DNA of 64,000 nucleotides, taken from assembly GCF_018122735.1 (NCBI RefSeq), contig NZ_JAGRRD010000001.1, forward strand, positions 2,710,639-2,774,638. Reading direction: 5' to 3'. The notes under the pieces were generated by a model. It worked only from the letters and a program-made list of their open reading frames with translations. It did no database searches and was not told the origin of the DNA. The position numbers and the translations under genes were made by a program. Positions 50,611-59,729 of the stretch are shown one piece after another (the stretch's first letter is position 1; each line of letters opens with the position of its first letter). Source of the stretch: Azoarcus sp. L1K30. Its GTDB lineage: Bacteria > Pseudomonadota > Gammaproteobacteria > Burkholderiales > Rhodocyclaceae.

Positions 50611-51819
50611 TCAGCCGCAGCTCACCGAGGTGTTCACCTCGATCGCCATTGCCGTCGCCTCGCCACCGCCGATGCACAGGCTGGCCACGCCACGCTTGAG
50701 ACCCTGCCGACGCAGCGCGCCGATCAGCGTCACCAGGATGCGGGCGCCGGACGCACCGATCGGATGGCCCAGCGCGCATGCCCCGCCATTGACGTTGACC
50801 TTGTCGTGCGGCAGCTTCATTTCCTTCATCGCGGCCATCGTCACCACCGCGAACGCCTCGTTGATCTCCCACAGGTCGACGTCTTCCACCGCCCAGCCCG
50901 CCTTGGCCAGCACCTTCTGCATCGCCCCGACCGGCGCCGTCGTAAACCACGCCGGCTCCTGCGCATGGGTGGCATGGCCGATGATGGTGGCCAATGGCGC
51001 CAGACCAAGCTTGTCCGCGGTGGACTTGCGCATCAGCACCAGCGCCGCCGCGCCATCGGAGATCGAAGACGAATTCGCCGCGGTCACCGTGCCATCCTTG
51101 CGGAACGCAGGCTTGAGGCTGCCTATCTTGTCCAGTTGCGCCTTCAGCGGCTGCTCGTCCTTGTCCACCACGACATCGCCCTTGCGCCCGGCCACGGTCA
51201 CCGGCGCCACCTCCCAGGTGAAGGCACCGCCATTGATCGCGTTCTGCGCACGTGTGGTGGAGACCACCGCAAATTCGTCCTGCGCCGCGCGGGTGAAGTC
51301 GAAGTGCGACGCGCAATCCTCGGCGAAGGTGCCCATCAGGCGCCCCCTGGTCTCTTTCGAGTAGCTGTCTTCGAGGCCGTCGAGGAACATGTGATCCAGC
51401 ATCTGCCCGTGGCCGAGACGGTATCCACCGCGCGCCTTCGGCAACAGGTAGGGGGCGTTCGACATCGACTCCATGCCACCCGACACCATGATGTCGTTGG
51501 TGCCGGCCAGCAGCAGGTCGTGCGCCAGCATGGTGGCCTTCATGCCCGAACCGCACACCTTGTTGACCGTAGTGCAACCAGCCGACAGCGGCAGGCCCGC
51601 ACCCAGCGACGCCTGGCGGGCGGGCGCCTGCCCCACCCCTGCGGGCAGCACGCAACCCATGATGACTTCCTGCACCTGCTCCGGCGACAGACGTGCACGC
51701 TCGACCGCGGCCTTGATGGCAACGGCCCCCAGCTGCGGCCCGGTCAGGCCGGAAAGCTCGCCCTGAAAGCCCCCCATGGGGGTGCGGGCGACGGAAACGA
51801 TAACGACGGGATCAGACAT
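50611..51819 (-). CDS. Acetyl-CoA C-acyltransferase (thiolase)
   Basis: This 402-residue thiolase has the acyl-accepting Cys89 in NKVCGSGMKA, the CALGHPIGASGAR active-site His segment and a C-terminal motif SLCIGGGEATA, in which the second catalytic Cys is seen. It condenses or cleaves acetyl-CoA units, either feeding beta-oxidation or supplying acetoacetyl-CoA for PHA. The ATG at 51819 has GGAGA 6 bases upstream. It is only 17 bases downstream of the GNAT-carbonic anhydrase gene. Confidence 0.93.
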   Translation of the reverse strand: MSDPVVIVSVARTPMGGFQGELSGLTGPQLGAVAIKAAVERARLSPEQVQEVIMGCVLPAGVGQAPARQASLGAGLPLSAGCTTVNKVCGSGMKATMLAHDLLLAGTNDIMVSGGMESMSNAPYLLPKARGGYRLGHGQMLDHMFLDGLEDSYSKETRGRLMGTFAEDCASHFDFTRAAQDEFAVVSTTRAQNAINGGAFTWEVAPVTVAGRKGDVVVDKDEQPLKAQLDKIGSLKPAFRKDGTVTAANSSSISDGAAALVLMRKSTADKLGLAPLATIIGHATHAQEPAWFTTAPVGAMQKVLAKAGWAVEDVDLWEINEAFAVVTMAAMKEMKLPHDKVNVNGGACALGHPIGASGARILVTLIGALRRQGLKRGVASLCIGGGEATAMAIEVNTSVSCG

Positions 51820-51836
51820 GCGATTCTCCATTGTGG

Positions 51837-52991
51837 TCAGTAAGTGCACTCTTTGCCGAGTGCTTCGAGCGCCGCGGCATAGCGCGGCATCAGGTCTTCG
51901 CTGCGGCTGACGTTAATCCCCAGATCACGAATCAGCCCATTCTTCAAACCGTAGATCCAGCCATGCACGGTCAGGCGCTGACCGCGCGCCCAGGCGTCCT
52001 GCACCACCACGGTCTGCACGACATTCACCACCTGCTCCATGACATTGAACTCGCACAGGCGATCATGACGCAGCGGCGCCGGCAAGCTGTCCACTGCCTG
52101 CTGATGCTTGACGTGCACATCCTGGACATGGCGCAGCCACAGATCGACGAGGCCTACGCGGTCGCGATTGAGCGCCGACTTCACGCCGCCACAGCCGTAA
52201 TGGCCGACGACCATGATGTGCTTGACCTTGAGCACATCGACCGCGAACTGGATCACCGAGAGGCAGTTAAGGTCGGTGTGCACTACCACATTGGCCACAT
52301 TGCGGTGAACGAACACCTCACCCGGCAGCAGGCCGACGATCTGGTTGGCCGGCACGCGCGAATCCGAGCAGCCGATCCAGAGATATTCCGGACTTTGCAG
52401 ATGCGACAGCTTCTCGAAGAAACCCGGGTCGACCTGCTGCATCTGGCGCGCCCAGGCCACATTGAAGTCGAACAGGTGAAACAGGTTCTCGTTGTTCACT
52501 TCGGTCTCGGACCAGTTGTCGAGGTCGAGCGTCAGGAATACCGTGCCCTCGATTGGCGTCTGGTAATAGGCCGGGGCCTCGGTGAAGCCGAGTTCACGAT
52601 ACAGCTTCACCGCGATCCGCATCGCCGGCAGGGTGTCGAGCATCACCTTGCGGTAGCCCAGCGCCTTGGCCGCCTGAATCGCCGCCATCGCGAGCTGGCG
52701 CCCCACGCCAGCGCCCCGCATATCGGGCTCCACGTAGAGCCGTTTCATCTCGCACACACCTTCGGACAGCCGACGCACGCCCACGCAACCGGCCGGACGC
52801 TCATCGACCTCGGCATAGAACAGGCGTCCATTGGCAGCGCCGTACGCACCGGGCAGATTGGCAAGCTCATCGGCAAAGCCCTGAAAGCTCAGATCGACGC
52901 CCAGCCACGCCGCATAGTTGCGAAAGAACTGGCGCACATGGGCGAGTTCGGACGCATCGCTGGCGGTGATGTTGAGCAGGCGAACGCTCAT
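51837..52991 (-). CDS. GNAT N-acetyltransferase fused to beta-carbonic anhydrase
   Basis: This 384-residue protein has two complete domains. Residues 1-155 form a GNAT domain with the acetyl-CoA loop VEPDMRGAGVGRQLAMAAI (88-106). Residues 165-384 form a beta-class carbonic anhydrase with zinc ligands Cys208, His264 and Cys267 and the Asp210/Arg212 dyad (WIGCSDSRVPAN; GHYGCGGV). The frame is continuous and a stop or frameshift is not hidden between them. It should hydrate CO2, and the GNAT part may acetylate an unknown amine. It lies between a PaaI thioesterase and a thiolase gene in one operon. The ATG at 52991 has GGAG 9 bases upstream. Confidence 0.9.
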   Translation of the reverse strand: MSVRLLNITASDASELAHVRQFFRNYAAWLGVDLSFQGFADELANLPGAYGAANGRLFYAEVDERPAGCVGVRRLSEGVCEMKRLYVEPDMRGAGVGRQLAMAAIQAAKALGYRKVMLDTLPAMRIAVKLYRELGFTEAPAYYQTPIEGTVFLTLDLDNWSETEVNNENLFHLFDFNVAWARQMQQVDPGFFEKLSHLQSPEYLWIGCSDSRVPANQIVGLLPGEVFVHRNVANVVVHTDLNCLSVIQFAVDVLKVKHIMVVGHYGCGGVKSALNRDRVGLVDLWLRHVQDVHVKHQQAVDSLPAPLRHDRLCEFNVMEQVVNVVQTVVVQDAWARGQRLTVHGWIYGLKNGLIRDLGINVSRSEDLMPRYAAALEALGKECTY

Positions 52992-53046
52992 GCTTCGGTC
53001 TCCTCGTTGTCCTTGTTCCGACGACGGCACACTTGCCGCCCCGGCT

Positions 53047-53514
53047 TCAGGCGACGCCGTCCTTCTTTCCATGCATGGCGATGATGGTCTGCTGCATCAC
53101 CGCACACAAGGTCCAGTTTTCGTCGCGCACCGCAAACACCTCGGCGCGCGTGATCAACAGCGTGCGCCCGGGCTTGATCACCTCGCCGCGCGCCACCAGA
53201 CGCTGACCGTGGGCCGGCGCCACCAGGTTGAGCTTGTACTCGACCGTCAGCACGCTGGTGTCGTGCGGCGTCAGCGTGTTTGCCGCATAGCCCGCCGCCG
53301 AGTCGGCGATCATGCCCACCACCCCTCCATGGATATAACCGTGCTGCTGGGTGATCTCCGGCCGATGCGGCAGATGAATTTCCGCATAGCCCGGCTCCAG
53401 CTCGGCCAACTCCGCCCCGATCAGGCGCATGGCCTGCTGCATGTCGAAACTGGCTCGCACCCGGGCGGCGTAGTCCGGGTCCTTGGGCTGAAACAGCGGC
53501 GGCTCGTGTCGCAT
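53047..53514 (-). CDS. PaaI-family hotdog thioesterase
   Basis: This 155-residue hotdog-fold protein has the catalytic region QQHGYIHGGVVGMIADSAAG and the second strand block TVEYKLNLVAPAHGQRLVA. PaaI/YbgC-type enzymes hydrolyse acyl- or aryl-CoA thioesters, often to rescue stalled CoA intermediates. The ATG at 53514 has GGAG 6 bases upstream. It is the first gene of the thioesterase - GNAT/CA - thiolase - acyl-CoA dehydrogenase - isomerase run, with an 18-bp palindrome 34-51 bases before its start. Confidence 0.88.
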   Translation of the reverse strand: MRHEPPLFQPKDPDYAARVRASFDMQQAMRLIGAELAELEPGYAEIHLPHRPEITQQHGYIHGGVVGMIADSAAGYAANTLTPHDTSVLTVEYKLNLVAPAHGQRLVARGEVIKPGRTLLITRAEVFAVRDENWTLCAVMQQTIIAMHGKKDGVA

Positions 53515-53547
53515 GAGGTCTCCTGCTGGGGATGTTCTTTATTTGAC

Positions 53548-53565
53548 GTTTACGTTAACGTAAAC
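53548..53565. promoter_or_regulatory. Perfect 18-bp palindromic operator candidate
   Basis: GTTTACGTTAACGTAAAC is fully self-complementary, lying 34-51 bases before the thioesterase start and 39-57 bases after the end of the MerR gene. It resembles the ACGT-containing palindromes described for LiuR/MerR-type regulators of acyl-CoA catabolism. The adjacent MerR protein is the obvious candidate ligand. Binding is inference. Confidence 0.6.
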
Positions 53566-53604
53566 TAAATCACAAGAAAATCAAGTGTGGCCCCATCCGG
53601 GCGA

Positions 53605-54048
53605 TCAGGCGGTACTTGCGCTGTCGATATGCTTTACCAGTTCGGCCCGTGCCGCCGCCGCGCCCTCCGGGTTGTGACCAAGCAAGGCGTTGCACTGGCG
53701 TTCGAGACTGTCGATCTCGATCAGCACCGCCTCGATATCGATGCGCTGCTGCTCAAGTGCGGCGCGGCGCTGGGCCAGTACCTTGGTGAAGCGTTCGAGC
53801 TGGGGTGCGGAGTTGCGCACCCCACCGTACATGTCGAGCAGTTCGTTGATTTCGGCCAGTGACAGGCCGAGACGCTTGCCGCGCAGGATGAGTTTGAGCC
53901 GCGTACGATCGGACTTGGAATAGACGCGGGCGCGTCCGGTGCGCGCAGGCGCAAGCAGGCCCTGGTCTTCGTAAAAGCGGATTGCGCGCGGCGTGATATC
54001 GAACTCGCGCGCAAGGTCGGTGATGGTGTAGGTCTGTTCGCTGGCCAT
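53605..54048 (-). CDS. MerR-family regulator, LiuR-like
   Basis: This 147-residue MerR protein has the winged helix (TYTITDLAREFDITPRAIRF, YEDQGLLAPARTGRARVYSK) and a long dimerisation helix (QRRAALEQQRIDIEAVLIEI). It lacks a ligand-binding Cys motif typical of metal sensors and matches the group that regulates branched-chain and fatty-acid catabolism. It lies 90 bases upstream of the thioesterase gene on the same strand, facing the palindromic site. The ATG at 54048 is used; no strong ribosome site is visible. Confidence 0.86.
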   Translation of the reverse strand: MASEQTYTITDLAREFDITPRAIRFYEDQGLLAPARTGRARVYSKSDRTRLKLILRGKRLGLSLAEINELLDMYGGVRNSAPQLERFTKVLAQRRAALEQQRIDIEAVLIEIDSLERQCNALLGHNPEGAAAARAELVKHIDSASTA

Positions 54049-54206
54049 ATTGAGCTGTCGAGGTTGCCGGCTCAGGGCATCGACCTGGACACGGTGCATG
54101 CGTTACAAGGATTGACAATCGCTTCAGTACTGCGGAAAAGTTAAGCAGATTCCGGGAATTTGGGCAACGTGCATATCGCCCGCCGGACACCCATTCGAGA
54201 CACAAG

Positions 54207-55235
54207 ATGACAATTACCGACGAAATCGACTACCCCATCGACACCCTGCCCGCCCCCGGGACAGCAGCTTCGGTGGCACCCGGCATCGCCTGGGTCCGCA
54301 TGCCACTGCCGTTTGCACTGGACCACATCAACCTGTGGCTGCTGGACGACGGTGACGCCCTGACCGCAGTCGACACCGGTTTCGGCCTCGACCCGATCAA
54401 GACCCACTGGTCGCAGATCCTCGATGCCGACCCGCGCCCGCTGTCGCGCCTTATCGTGACCCACTGCCATCCCGACCACCTCGGGCTGGCCACCTGGCTG
54501 TGTGCGCGCGACGGCGCCAGTCTGCACATGACCCAGGGAGAATTCCTCGGTGGGCACGCGCTATGGCATCAACAGCCAGGGTATTCCGTGATCGACATGA
54601 TCGAGCAGTTCCGCCGCCACGGTCTCGACGCGGCCCGCCTCGACGCGCTCGCGGACCGCGGCAACGGATATCGCCGCGGCGTGCCGGAAATGCCGCAGCA
54701 CTATCACCGCCTGTTTGCAGGCGACAGGCTCACTGTCGGCGCACACGAGTGGGAGGTCATCGTCGGCTACGGCCATGCGCCGGAGCATGCCAGTCTGTAC
54801 TGCGCGGCGCTCGGCGTCCTGATCTCGGGAGACATGCTGCTGCCACGCATCTCGACCAATATCAGTGTTTTTGCGGCGACTCCGGACGACGACCCACTGG
54901 GCTGGTTTCTCGATTCATTGCATCGCATCAATCACTTGCCCCGTAACACGCTCGTGCTACCATCCCACGGCAAGCCTTTCCGGGGAATTCAGGCACGTGT
55001 CGCTCAGTTGGTCGAACATCACCGCGAACGCTGCGCCGCACTATTGGCTGAATGCACCACCGCACGGAGCGCCGGCGAGTTGCTGGGTACGCTTTTTCCG
55101 CGCGAACTCGACACCCACCAGGTGATGTTTGCCATGGGTGAGGCAATCGCCCATATGAACCATCTCGTGAAGCAGGGAGTGCTTCGCAGGGTGGAGGGAG
55201 AGGATGGAACGATCCGTTTCATCAAGACTGGCTGA
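54207..55235 (+). CDS. MBL-fold metallo-hydrolase
   Basis: This 342-residue enzyme has the zinc motif THCHPDH (His86, His88, Asp90, His91) and a second ligand set in VIVGYGHAPEHASLYC, followed by VLISGDMLLPRIS and VLPSHGKPF. A C-terminal domain of about 80 residues is typical of the flavin-independent MBL group seen beside PHA or acyl-CoA genes. It is divergent from the MerR gene and 39 bases upstream of phaC, so probably in the same transcript. Substrate unknown. Confidence 0.85.
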   Translation: MTITDEIDYPIDTLPAPGTAASVAPGIAWVRMPLPFALDHINLWLLDDGDALTAVDTGFGLDPIKTHWSQILDADPRPLSRLIVTHCHPDHLGLATWLCARDGASLHMTQGEFLGGHALWHQQPGYSVIDMIEQFRRHGLDAARLDALADRGNGYRRGVPEMPQHYHRLFAGDRLTVGAHEWEVIVGYGHAPEHASLYCAALGVLISGDMLLPRISTNISVFAATPDDDPLGWFLDSLHRINHLPRNTLVLPSHGKPFRGIQARVAQLVEHHRERCAALLAECTTARSAGELLGTLFPRELDTHQVMFAMGEAIAHMNHLVKQGVLRRVEGEDGTIRFIKTG

Positions 55236-55274
55236 ATGGTCCATCGGACCGTTCCAACAAGGAGCAAAAAGACA

Positions 55275-57095
55275 ATGGCCGCACCTAACGAGAATGCTCA
55301 CACCGAGCTGCCGGACCCACAAGAAGTCGCAAAGACCTATGCAGAGGTCGCCAAGCGCGCTTCGCACCTGATCAGCGAGCACGTCCAGCGCCAGCTGAAG
55401 AAGGGCGTCTCCGCGCCAGCCGACGAGCTCGGCATCGCCCAGGCCTTCATGGACATGATGGCCAAGCTGCTGTCGAATCCGTACAAGCTCGCCCAGACGC
55501 AGATGAACCTGGTGTGGGACTACTTCTCCCTTTGGCAGCATTCAATGCTGCGTTTCGCCGGCATGAATGCCGCGCCGGTGGCCACACCCGAGCGTTCCGA
55601 CAAACGCTTCAAGGACGAAGAGTGGCAGGAACACTTCATGTTCGATTTCGTGAAGCAGTCCTACCTCATCGCCGCCCGGCACATTCACGATACCGTGTGC
55701 TGTGTCGATGGTCTCGACGAACAATCGCAGAAGAAAGTCAACTTCTACACCCGTCAGTACATCGACGCCCTGTCGCCGTCCAATTTCGCCCTGACCAACC
55801 CGGAGGTCTTCCGCGAAACGGTCAAGAGCCACGGTCAGAACCTGATCAAGGGCCTCAACAACCTGCTGCGCGACGTCGAGGATGGCGGCGGGCAGCTGCG
55901 TGTCAAGATGACCGACACTTCCGCCTTCGAGCTGGGCAAGAACGTTGCCACAACGCCGGGCAAAGTGGTATTCCAGACCGACATGATGCAGCTGCTGCAA
56001 TACACGCCGAGCACCGACAAGGTCCTGAAGCGCCCGCTGCTGATCGTGCCGCCCTGGATCAACAAGTTCTATATCCTCGACCTGCGCGAGAAGAACTCCT
56101 ACATCAAGTGGTGCGTCGACCAGGGACACACCGTATTCGTGATCTCCTGGGTCAACCCGGACGAGCGTCAGGCCGAGAAGACCTTCGAGTCCTACGTCAA
56201 GGAAGGCATCCTCGCAGCGCTCGACGCCATCGAGCAGCAGACCGGCGAGAAGGAAATCAACGCCGCGGGCTACTGTCTGGGCGGCACGCTGCTGGCCACT
56301 ACGCTCGCCTACCTCGCGGGCAAGAAGCAGAAACGCATCGCCTCGGCGACCTTCTTCACCACGATGACCGACTTTTCAGATCCGGGCGAACTGGGCGTCT
56401 TCATCGACGAGCAGCAGGTCTCCAGCCTGGAGAAGAAGATGTTCGAGCGTGGCTATCTCGAGGGCTCGGAGATGGCCGGCACCTTCAACATGCTGCGATC
56501 GAACGACCTGATCTGGTCCTTCGTGGTCAACAACTACCTGATGGGCAAGGATCCCTTCCCCTTCGACCTGCTGTACTGGAACTCCGACTCCACCCGCATG
56601 CCGGCCAAGATGCACAGTTTCTACCTGCGCGGCATGTACATGGAAAACCGCCTGGTGCAGCCCGGTGGCGTGGTCATCGACGGCGTGCCGATCGATCTGG
56701 GCAAGATCAAGGTGCCGTGCTATTTCATCTCCGCGATCGAAGACCACATCGCTCCGTGGAAGAGCACCTATGCCGGCTCGCTGAATTTCGGCGGTCCAGT
56801 GCGCTTCGTGCTTGGCGGCTCGGGTCACATCGCCGGCATCGTCAACCCGCCGGTCGCTAACAAGTACGGTTACTGGGTCAACCCTGCGGCGAAGTCACCC
56901 GCCACCGCAGATGCCTGGTTCGAAGGCGCCAAGCAGCAGCCGGGCTCGTGGTGGACCGACTGGCAGGCCTGGGTATCGAGCCATGACGGCGACCAGGTCG
57001 ATGCGCGCGACCCGGCCAAGGGCAAGCTCAAGACCATCGAGGACGCCCCCGGCTCTTTCGTCAAGATGCGCCTCGACACCGCCAAGGCTGCCTGA
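55275..57095 (+). CDS. phaC: Class I poly(3-hydroxyalkanoate) synthase
   Basis: This 606-residue PhaC has a variable N-terminal third, then PWINKFYILDLREKNSYIKW, the modified lipase box GYCLGGT with catalytic Cys334, Asp in SAIEDHIAPW and His in LGGSGHIAGIVNPP. It polymerises 3-hydroxyacyl-CoA, mainly 3-hydroxybutyryl-CoA, into storage granules. phaA and phaB are not adjacent. The ATG at 55275 is chosen over 55236 because the family starts there and AAGGAG lies 11 bases upstream. A clear terminator follows. Confidence 0.95.
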   Translation: MAAPNENAHTELPDPQEVAKTYAEVAKRASHLISEHVQRQLKKGVSAPADELGIAQAFMDMMAKLLSNPYKLAQTQMNLVWDYFSLWQHSMLRFAGMNAAPVATPERSDKRFKDEEWQEHFMFDFVKQSYLIAARHIHDTVCCVDGLDEQSQKKVNFYTRQYIDALSPSNFALTNPEVFRETVKSHGQNLIKGLNNLLRDVEDGGGQLRVKMTDTSAFELGKNVATTPGKVVFQTDMMQLLQYTPSTDKVLKRPLLIVPPWINKFYILDLREKNSYIKWCVDQGHTVFVISWVNPDERQAEKTFESYVKEGILAALDAIEQQTGEKEINAAGYCLGGTLLATTLAYLAGKKQKRIASATFFTTMTDFSDPGELGVFIDEQQVSSLEKKMFERGYLEGSEMAGTFNMLRSNDLIWSFVVNNYLMGKDPFPFDLLYWNSDSTRMPAKMHSFYLRGMYMENRLVQPGGVVIDGVPIDLGKIKVPCYFISAIEDHIAPWKSTYAGSLNFGGPVRFVLGGSGHIAGIVNPPVANKYGYWVNPAAKSPATADAWFEGAKQQPGSWWTDWQAWVSSHDGDQVDARDPAKGKLKTIEDAPGSFVKMRLDTAKAA

Positions 57096-57120
57096 TCGCC
57101 GCATTTGGCGATGCTGTACA

Positions 57121-57153
57121 GGGGGAAGGGCTCGCCCTTCCCCCTTTTCTTTT
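57121..57153 (+). terminator. Rho-independent terminator of phaC
   Basis: A 10-bp stem GGGGGAAGGG (57121-57130) and CCCTTCCCCC (57135-57144) with a CTCG loop is followed by TTTTCTTTT. It ends 11 bases before the PIN-domain gene, so that gene likely depends on readthrough or its own promoter inside the terminator region. Confidence 0.9.
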
Positions 57154-57163
57154 CGGACCCCCG

Positions 57164-57604
57164 ATGACGGCCCCAAAGAACCTCGTCCTCGACACCAATA
57201 CCGTGATGGCCCTATGGCATTTCAGGGATCCCGCGCTGCATGCACTGGACGATGCCATCCATACCGGCGACCTGATCCTGTACAGCCGCGACGATGCACT
57301 CGAGGAGTATCGCCGGGTGCTCGCATATATGCAGTTCGGCATCAGCCCGGACCGGCAGGCTGAATTGCTCGACGCCTACCGCAGCCGTGTCATCGAGGCG
57401 CCGCCGCCGACCGCCGCCCCCCTGCTCTTACCCGCGTGCCGGGACCGTGACGATCAGAAGTTCCTCGAGATTGCCCGTGACGCAGGCGTCAGCCATCTGC
57501 TGACACGAGACAAGCTACTGCTCAAGCTCGCTCGTCACCGCATTTTGCGCGACCGCTTTGCGATCCTCACGCCGGAAAGATTCATCGCCGACGTACTGGC
57601 CTGA
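57164..57604 (+). CDS. PIN-domain protein (putative toxin/ribonuclease family)
   Basis: This 146-residue protein has the PIN active-site residues Asp10 and Asn12 (VLDTNTVMALW), acidic residues in DDALEEYRRVL, CRDRDDQKFLEIA and LTRDKLLLKL. PIN proteins of this length (the TIGR00305-type group) are often annotated as toxins, but no antitoxin gene adjoins here; the neighbour is a terminator on one side and a convergent gene on the other. A housekeeping ribonuclease or a decayed toxin-antitoxin module is possible. Confidence 0.82.
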   Translation: MTAPKNLVLDTNTVMALWHFRDPALHALDDAIHTGDLILYSRDDALEEYRRVLAYMQFGISPDRQAELLDAYRSRVIEAPPPTAAPLLLPACRDRDDQKFLEIARDAGVSHLLTRDKLLLKLARHRILRDRFAILTPERFIADVLA

Positions 57605-57608
57605 ACGC

Positions 57609-58463
57609 TCAATCGCCCGAGCGGCGCGCCAACCGCCGGCGCAAATTGGCAAGATAGTGCAAACCTTCGATGGCCCGATTGCCGTACCACGAGGCCATCT
57701 CGCCGTCGATCAGCGAAGCCGGCCGGGCTGCCAGCGATTCGACTTCGGCAACATGGCCGGCAGTGAAGCGATAGGGCTCTGAAGACAGGAAGACCCTATC
57801 CACGCCCTCCAGCCACGGCACAGACCATTCAAGTTCGGGATAGCGCGGCGCATCCTGCACGGGAAGCGTGTGCCAGCCAACGGCCCTGAGCATGGCCGAT
57901 ATGTAGGTTGCCCGCGACACCGTCATCCAGGGCTGGCGCCAGATCAGGTAGAGCACCGATTCCGGGGTGTGCTCGCGAGCGGCCGTATCGGCATCGGCAA
58001 GCGCTGCCCGCAATCGGTCCGCAAGTGCTGCGGCCTCCGCCTCGCGCGCGAAAATCCCCCCGAACAGTCGGTAGAGCTCTAAGTTGTCATGCGGCACACA
58101 GGGATGCGTCACGATCACGTGTGGCACGAATTCCGCCAACGCATCCACCGTCTCGCGCCGGTTCTCGTCGATGTTGACGATCAGGTGCGTTGGCGCCAAC
58201 GCGCGCACGACGTCTATTTTCACGTCCTTAGTCCCACCCACCTTGCGCACCCTGCGCAAGGCGTCACGCGGATGAATGCAGAAACCGGTGCGCCCCACCA
58301 GTGCGTCGACCAGCCCCAGCGCGCACAGCAGCTCGGTCAGCGACGGCACCAGCGAGACGATTCGAGGCACCGCAGTCACCGTGCGATGCACGTGTCCGAC
58401 CGCATCGGTCAGGGGTGCAATGGCTGGCGAGGCGTGGGACGGCGTGGGTTTCGCGGGACTCAT
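57609..58463 (-). CDS. BtuF-like helical-backbone metal (cobalamin) receptor, no signal peptide
   Basis: This 284-residue protein has the class III binding-protein start PRIVSLVPSLTELLCALGLV and VGRTGFCIHPRDAL, with SVPWLEGVDRVFLSSEPY later. It matches cobalamin- or haem-binding periplasmic receptors, but no signal peptide is visible from the ATG at 58463, so it may be cytoplasmic, as in some cobalamin-binding relatives. No BtuCD or other ABC genes are near. An upstream ATG at 58517 adds 18 residues without making a good signal peptide. Its 285-base upstream region shows no riboswitch I can recognise. Confidence 0.78.
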   Translation of the reverse strand: MSPAKPTPSHASPAIAPLTDAVGHVHRTVTAVPRIVSLVPSLTELLCALGLVDALVGRTGFCIHPRDALRRVRKVGGTKDVKIDVVRALAPTHLIVNIDENRRETVDALAEFVPHVIVTHPCVPHDNLELYRLFGGIFAREAEAAALADRLRAALADADTAAREHTPESVLYLIWRQPWMTVSRATYISAMLRAVGWHTLPVQDAPRYPELEWSVPWLEGVDRVFLSSEPYRFTAGHVAEVESLAARPASLIDGEMASWYGNRAIEGLHYLANLRRRLARRSGD

Positions 58464-58748
58464 GCGGCAGATGATAGCAAGCCTGAAGTCCGCCGCAATG
58501 CGATTGCGGGGTGCCATTGCCGCCTGAACCTTGATTGCATACCACGGCCGAATGCAATGGCGGGACAAATGGCGCATGCTCGTCACTTCGGGGTATCCCG
58601 AATAGCCAGGAACCCGGGTCTGTGCGATGGTGCACACTCTTCAAGCCCTGCTTGTCCGCCTGGGCCGGCCGTGGTTTCGTCCCGGCGGGTTGTCATACAC
58701 TGAATGCAGTCTGTCATTCTTGCGTCAGTTACTCTGTTAGGAGATACC

Positions 58749-59717
58749 ATGAAAAAATTCACCACTCTCGCTGCGGCACTCGCAATTGTCGGCTCCATGG
58801 GCATGGCGCCGGCGCATGCTCAACAGAAGTTCGTGACCATCGGTACGGGCGGCGTGACCGGCGTGTACTACGCCGCGGGCGGCGCGATCTGCCGCCTGAT
58901 GAACAAGGACCGTGCCCAGCATGGCATTCGCTGCTCGGTCGAAAGCACGGGCGGCTCGGTCTACAACGTCAACACCATCAAGGCAGGTGAACTTGACTTC
59001 GGTGTCGCCCAGTCCGACGTCCAGTACAACGCCGTCAAGGGTCTGAACCAGTTCAAGGATGGCGGCGCAGTGTCTGAATTGCGTGCAGTGTTCGGCCTCC
59101 ACCCGGAGCCGCTGACCGTGCTCGCCCGCAAGGAAGCAGGCGTCACGAAGTTTGAGGACTTCAAGGGCAAGCGCTTCAATATCGGCAATCCGGGGTCGGG
59201 GCAGCGCGCGACCATGGATGTGTTGCTGCCGGCGATCGGCATGAAGACGTCCGACTTTTCGCTGACGTCGGAACTGAAGCCCGATGAACATGGTGCCGCG
59301 CTATGTGACAACAAGATCGACGGCTTTGCCTATGTCGTCGGCCATCCGGCCGCCAACATCCAGGATCCGACCACGACCTGCGGCGCCAAGCTGGTGCCGA
59401 TCACAGGGCCGGGCGTGGACAAGCTGATCAAGGAATTCCCATACTACGCAGCAGTTACGATCCCGGGCGGCATGTATGCGAACAACCCGGACCCGGTCAA
59501 GACCTTCGGTGTCGTCGCCACCTTCGTCACGTCGGCGAAAGTGTCGGATGACGTTGTCTATACGATGGTCAAGTCGGTGTTCGAGAACTTCGAGGATTTC
59601 AAGAAACTGCATCCGGCATTCGCCAACCTTGACCCGAAGGGCATGATCAAGGACGGTCTGTCGGCGCCGCTGCACAATGGCGCAGTCAAGTACTACAAGG
59701 AAAAGGGCTGGATGTAA
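58749..59717 (+). CDS. TAXI-family TRAP transporter solute-binding protein
   Basis: This 322-residue periplasmic receptor has a signal peptide ([20 protein letters not shown], cleavage near AHAQ) and the TAXI hallmarks [39 protein letters not shown] and [12 protein letters not shown]. It binds a dicarboxylate- or amino-acid-type ligand and delivers it to the fused permease downstream. The ATG at 58749 has TAGGAG 7 bases upstream. A 9-bp hairpin separates it from the permease gene, as with livK. Confidence 0.92.
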   Translation: MKKFTTLAAALAIVGSMGMAPAHAQQKFVTIGTGGVTGVYYAAGGAICRLMNKDRAQHGIRCSVESTGGSVYNVNTIKAGELDFGVAQSDVQYNAVKGLNQFKDGGAVSELRAVFGLHPEPLTVLARKEAGVTKFEDFKGKRFNIGNPGSGQRATMDVLLPAIGMKTSDFSLTSELKPDEHGAALCDNKIDGFAYVVGHPAANIQDPTTTCGAKLVPITGPGVDKLIKEFPYYAAVTIPGGMYANNPDPVKTFGVVATFVTSAKVSDDVVYTMVKSVFENFEDFKKLHPAFANLDPKGMIKDGLSAPLHNGAVKYYKEKGWM

Positions 59718-59729
59718 TCGGCTCTTCCC

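Noticed and set aside
58464-58748. Cobalamin riboswitch upstream of the BtuF-like gene
   Set aside because: I could not find the B12-box or a matching fold in this 285-base stretch on the minus strand.
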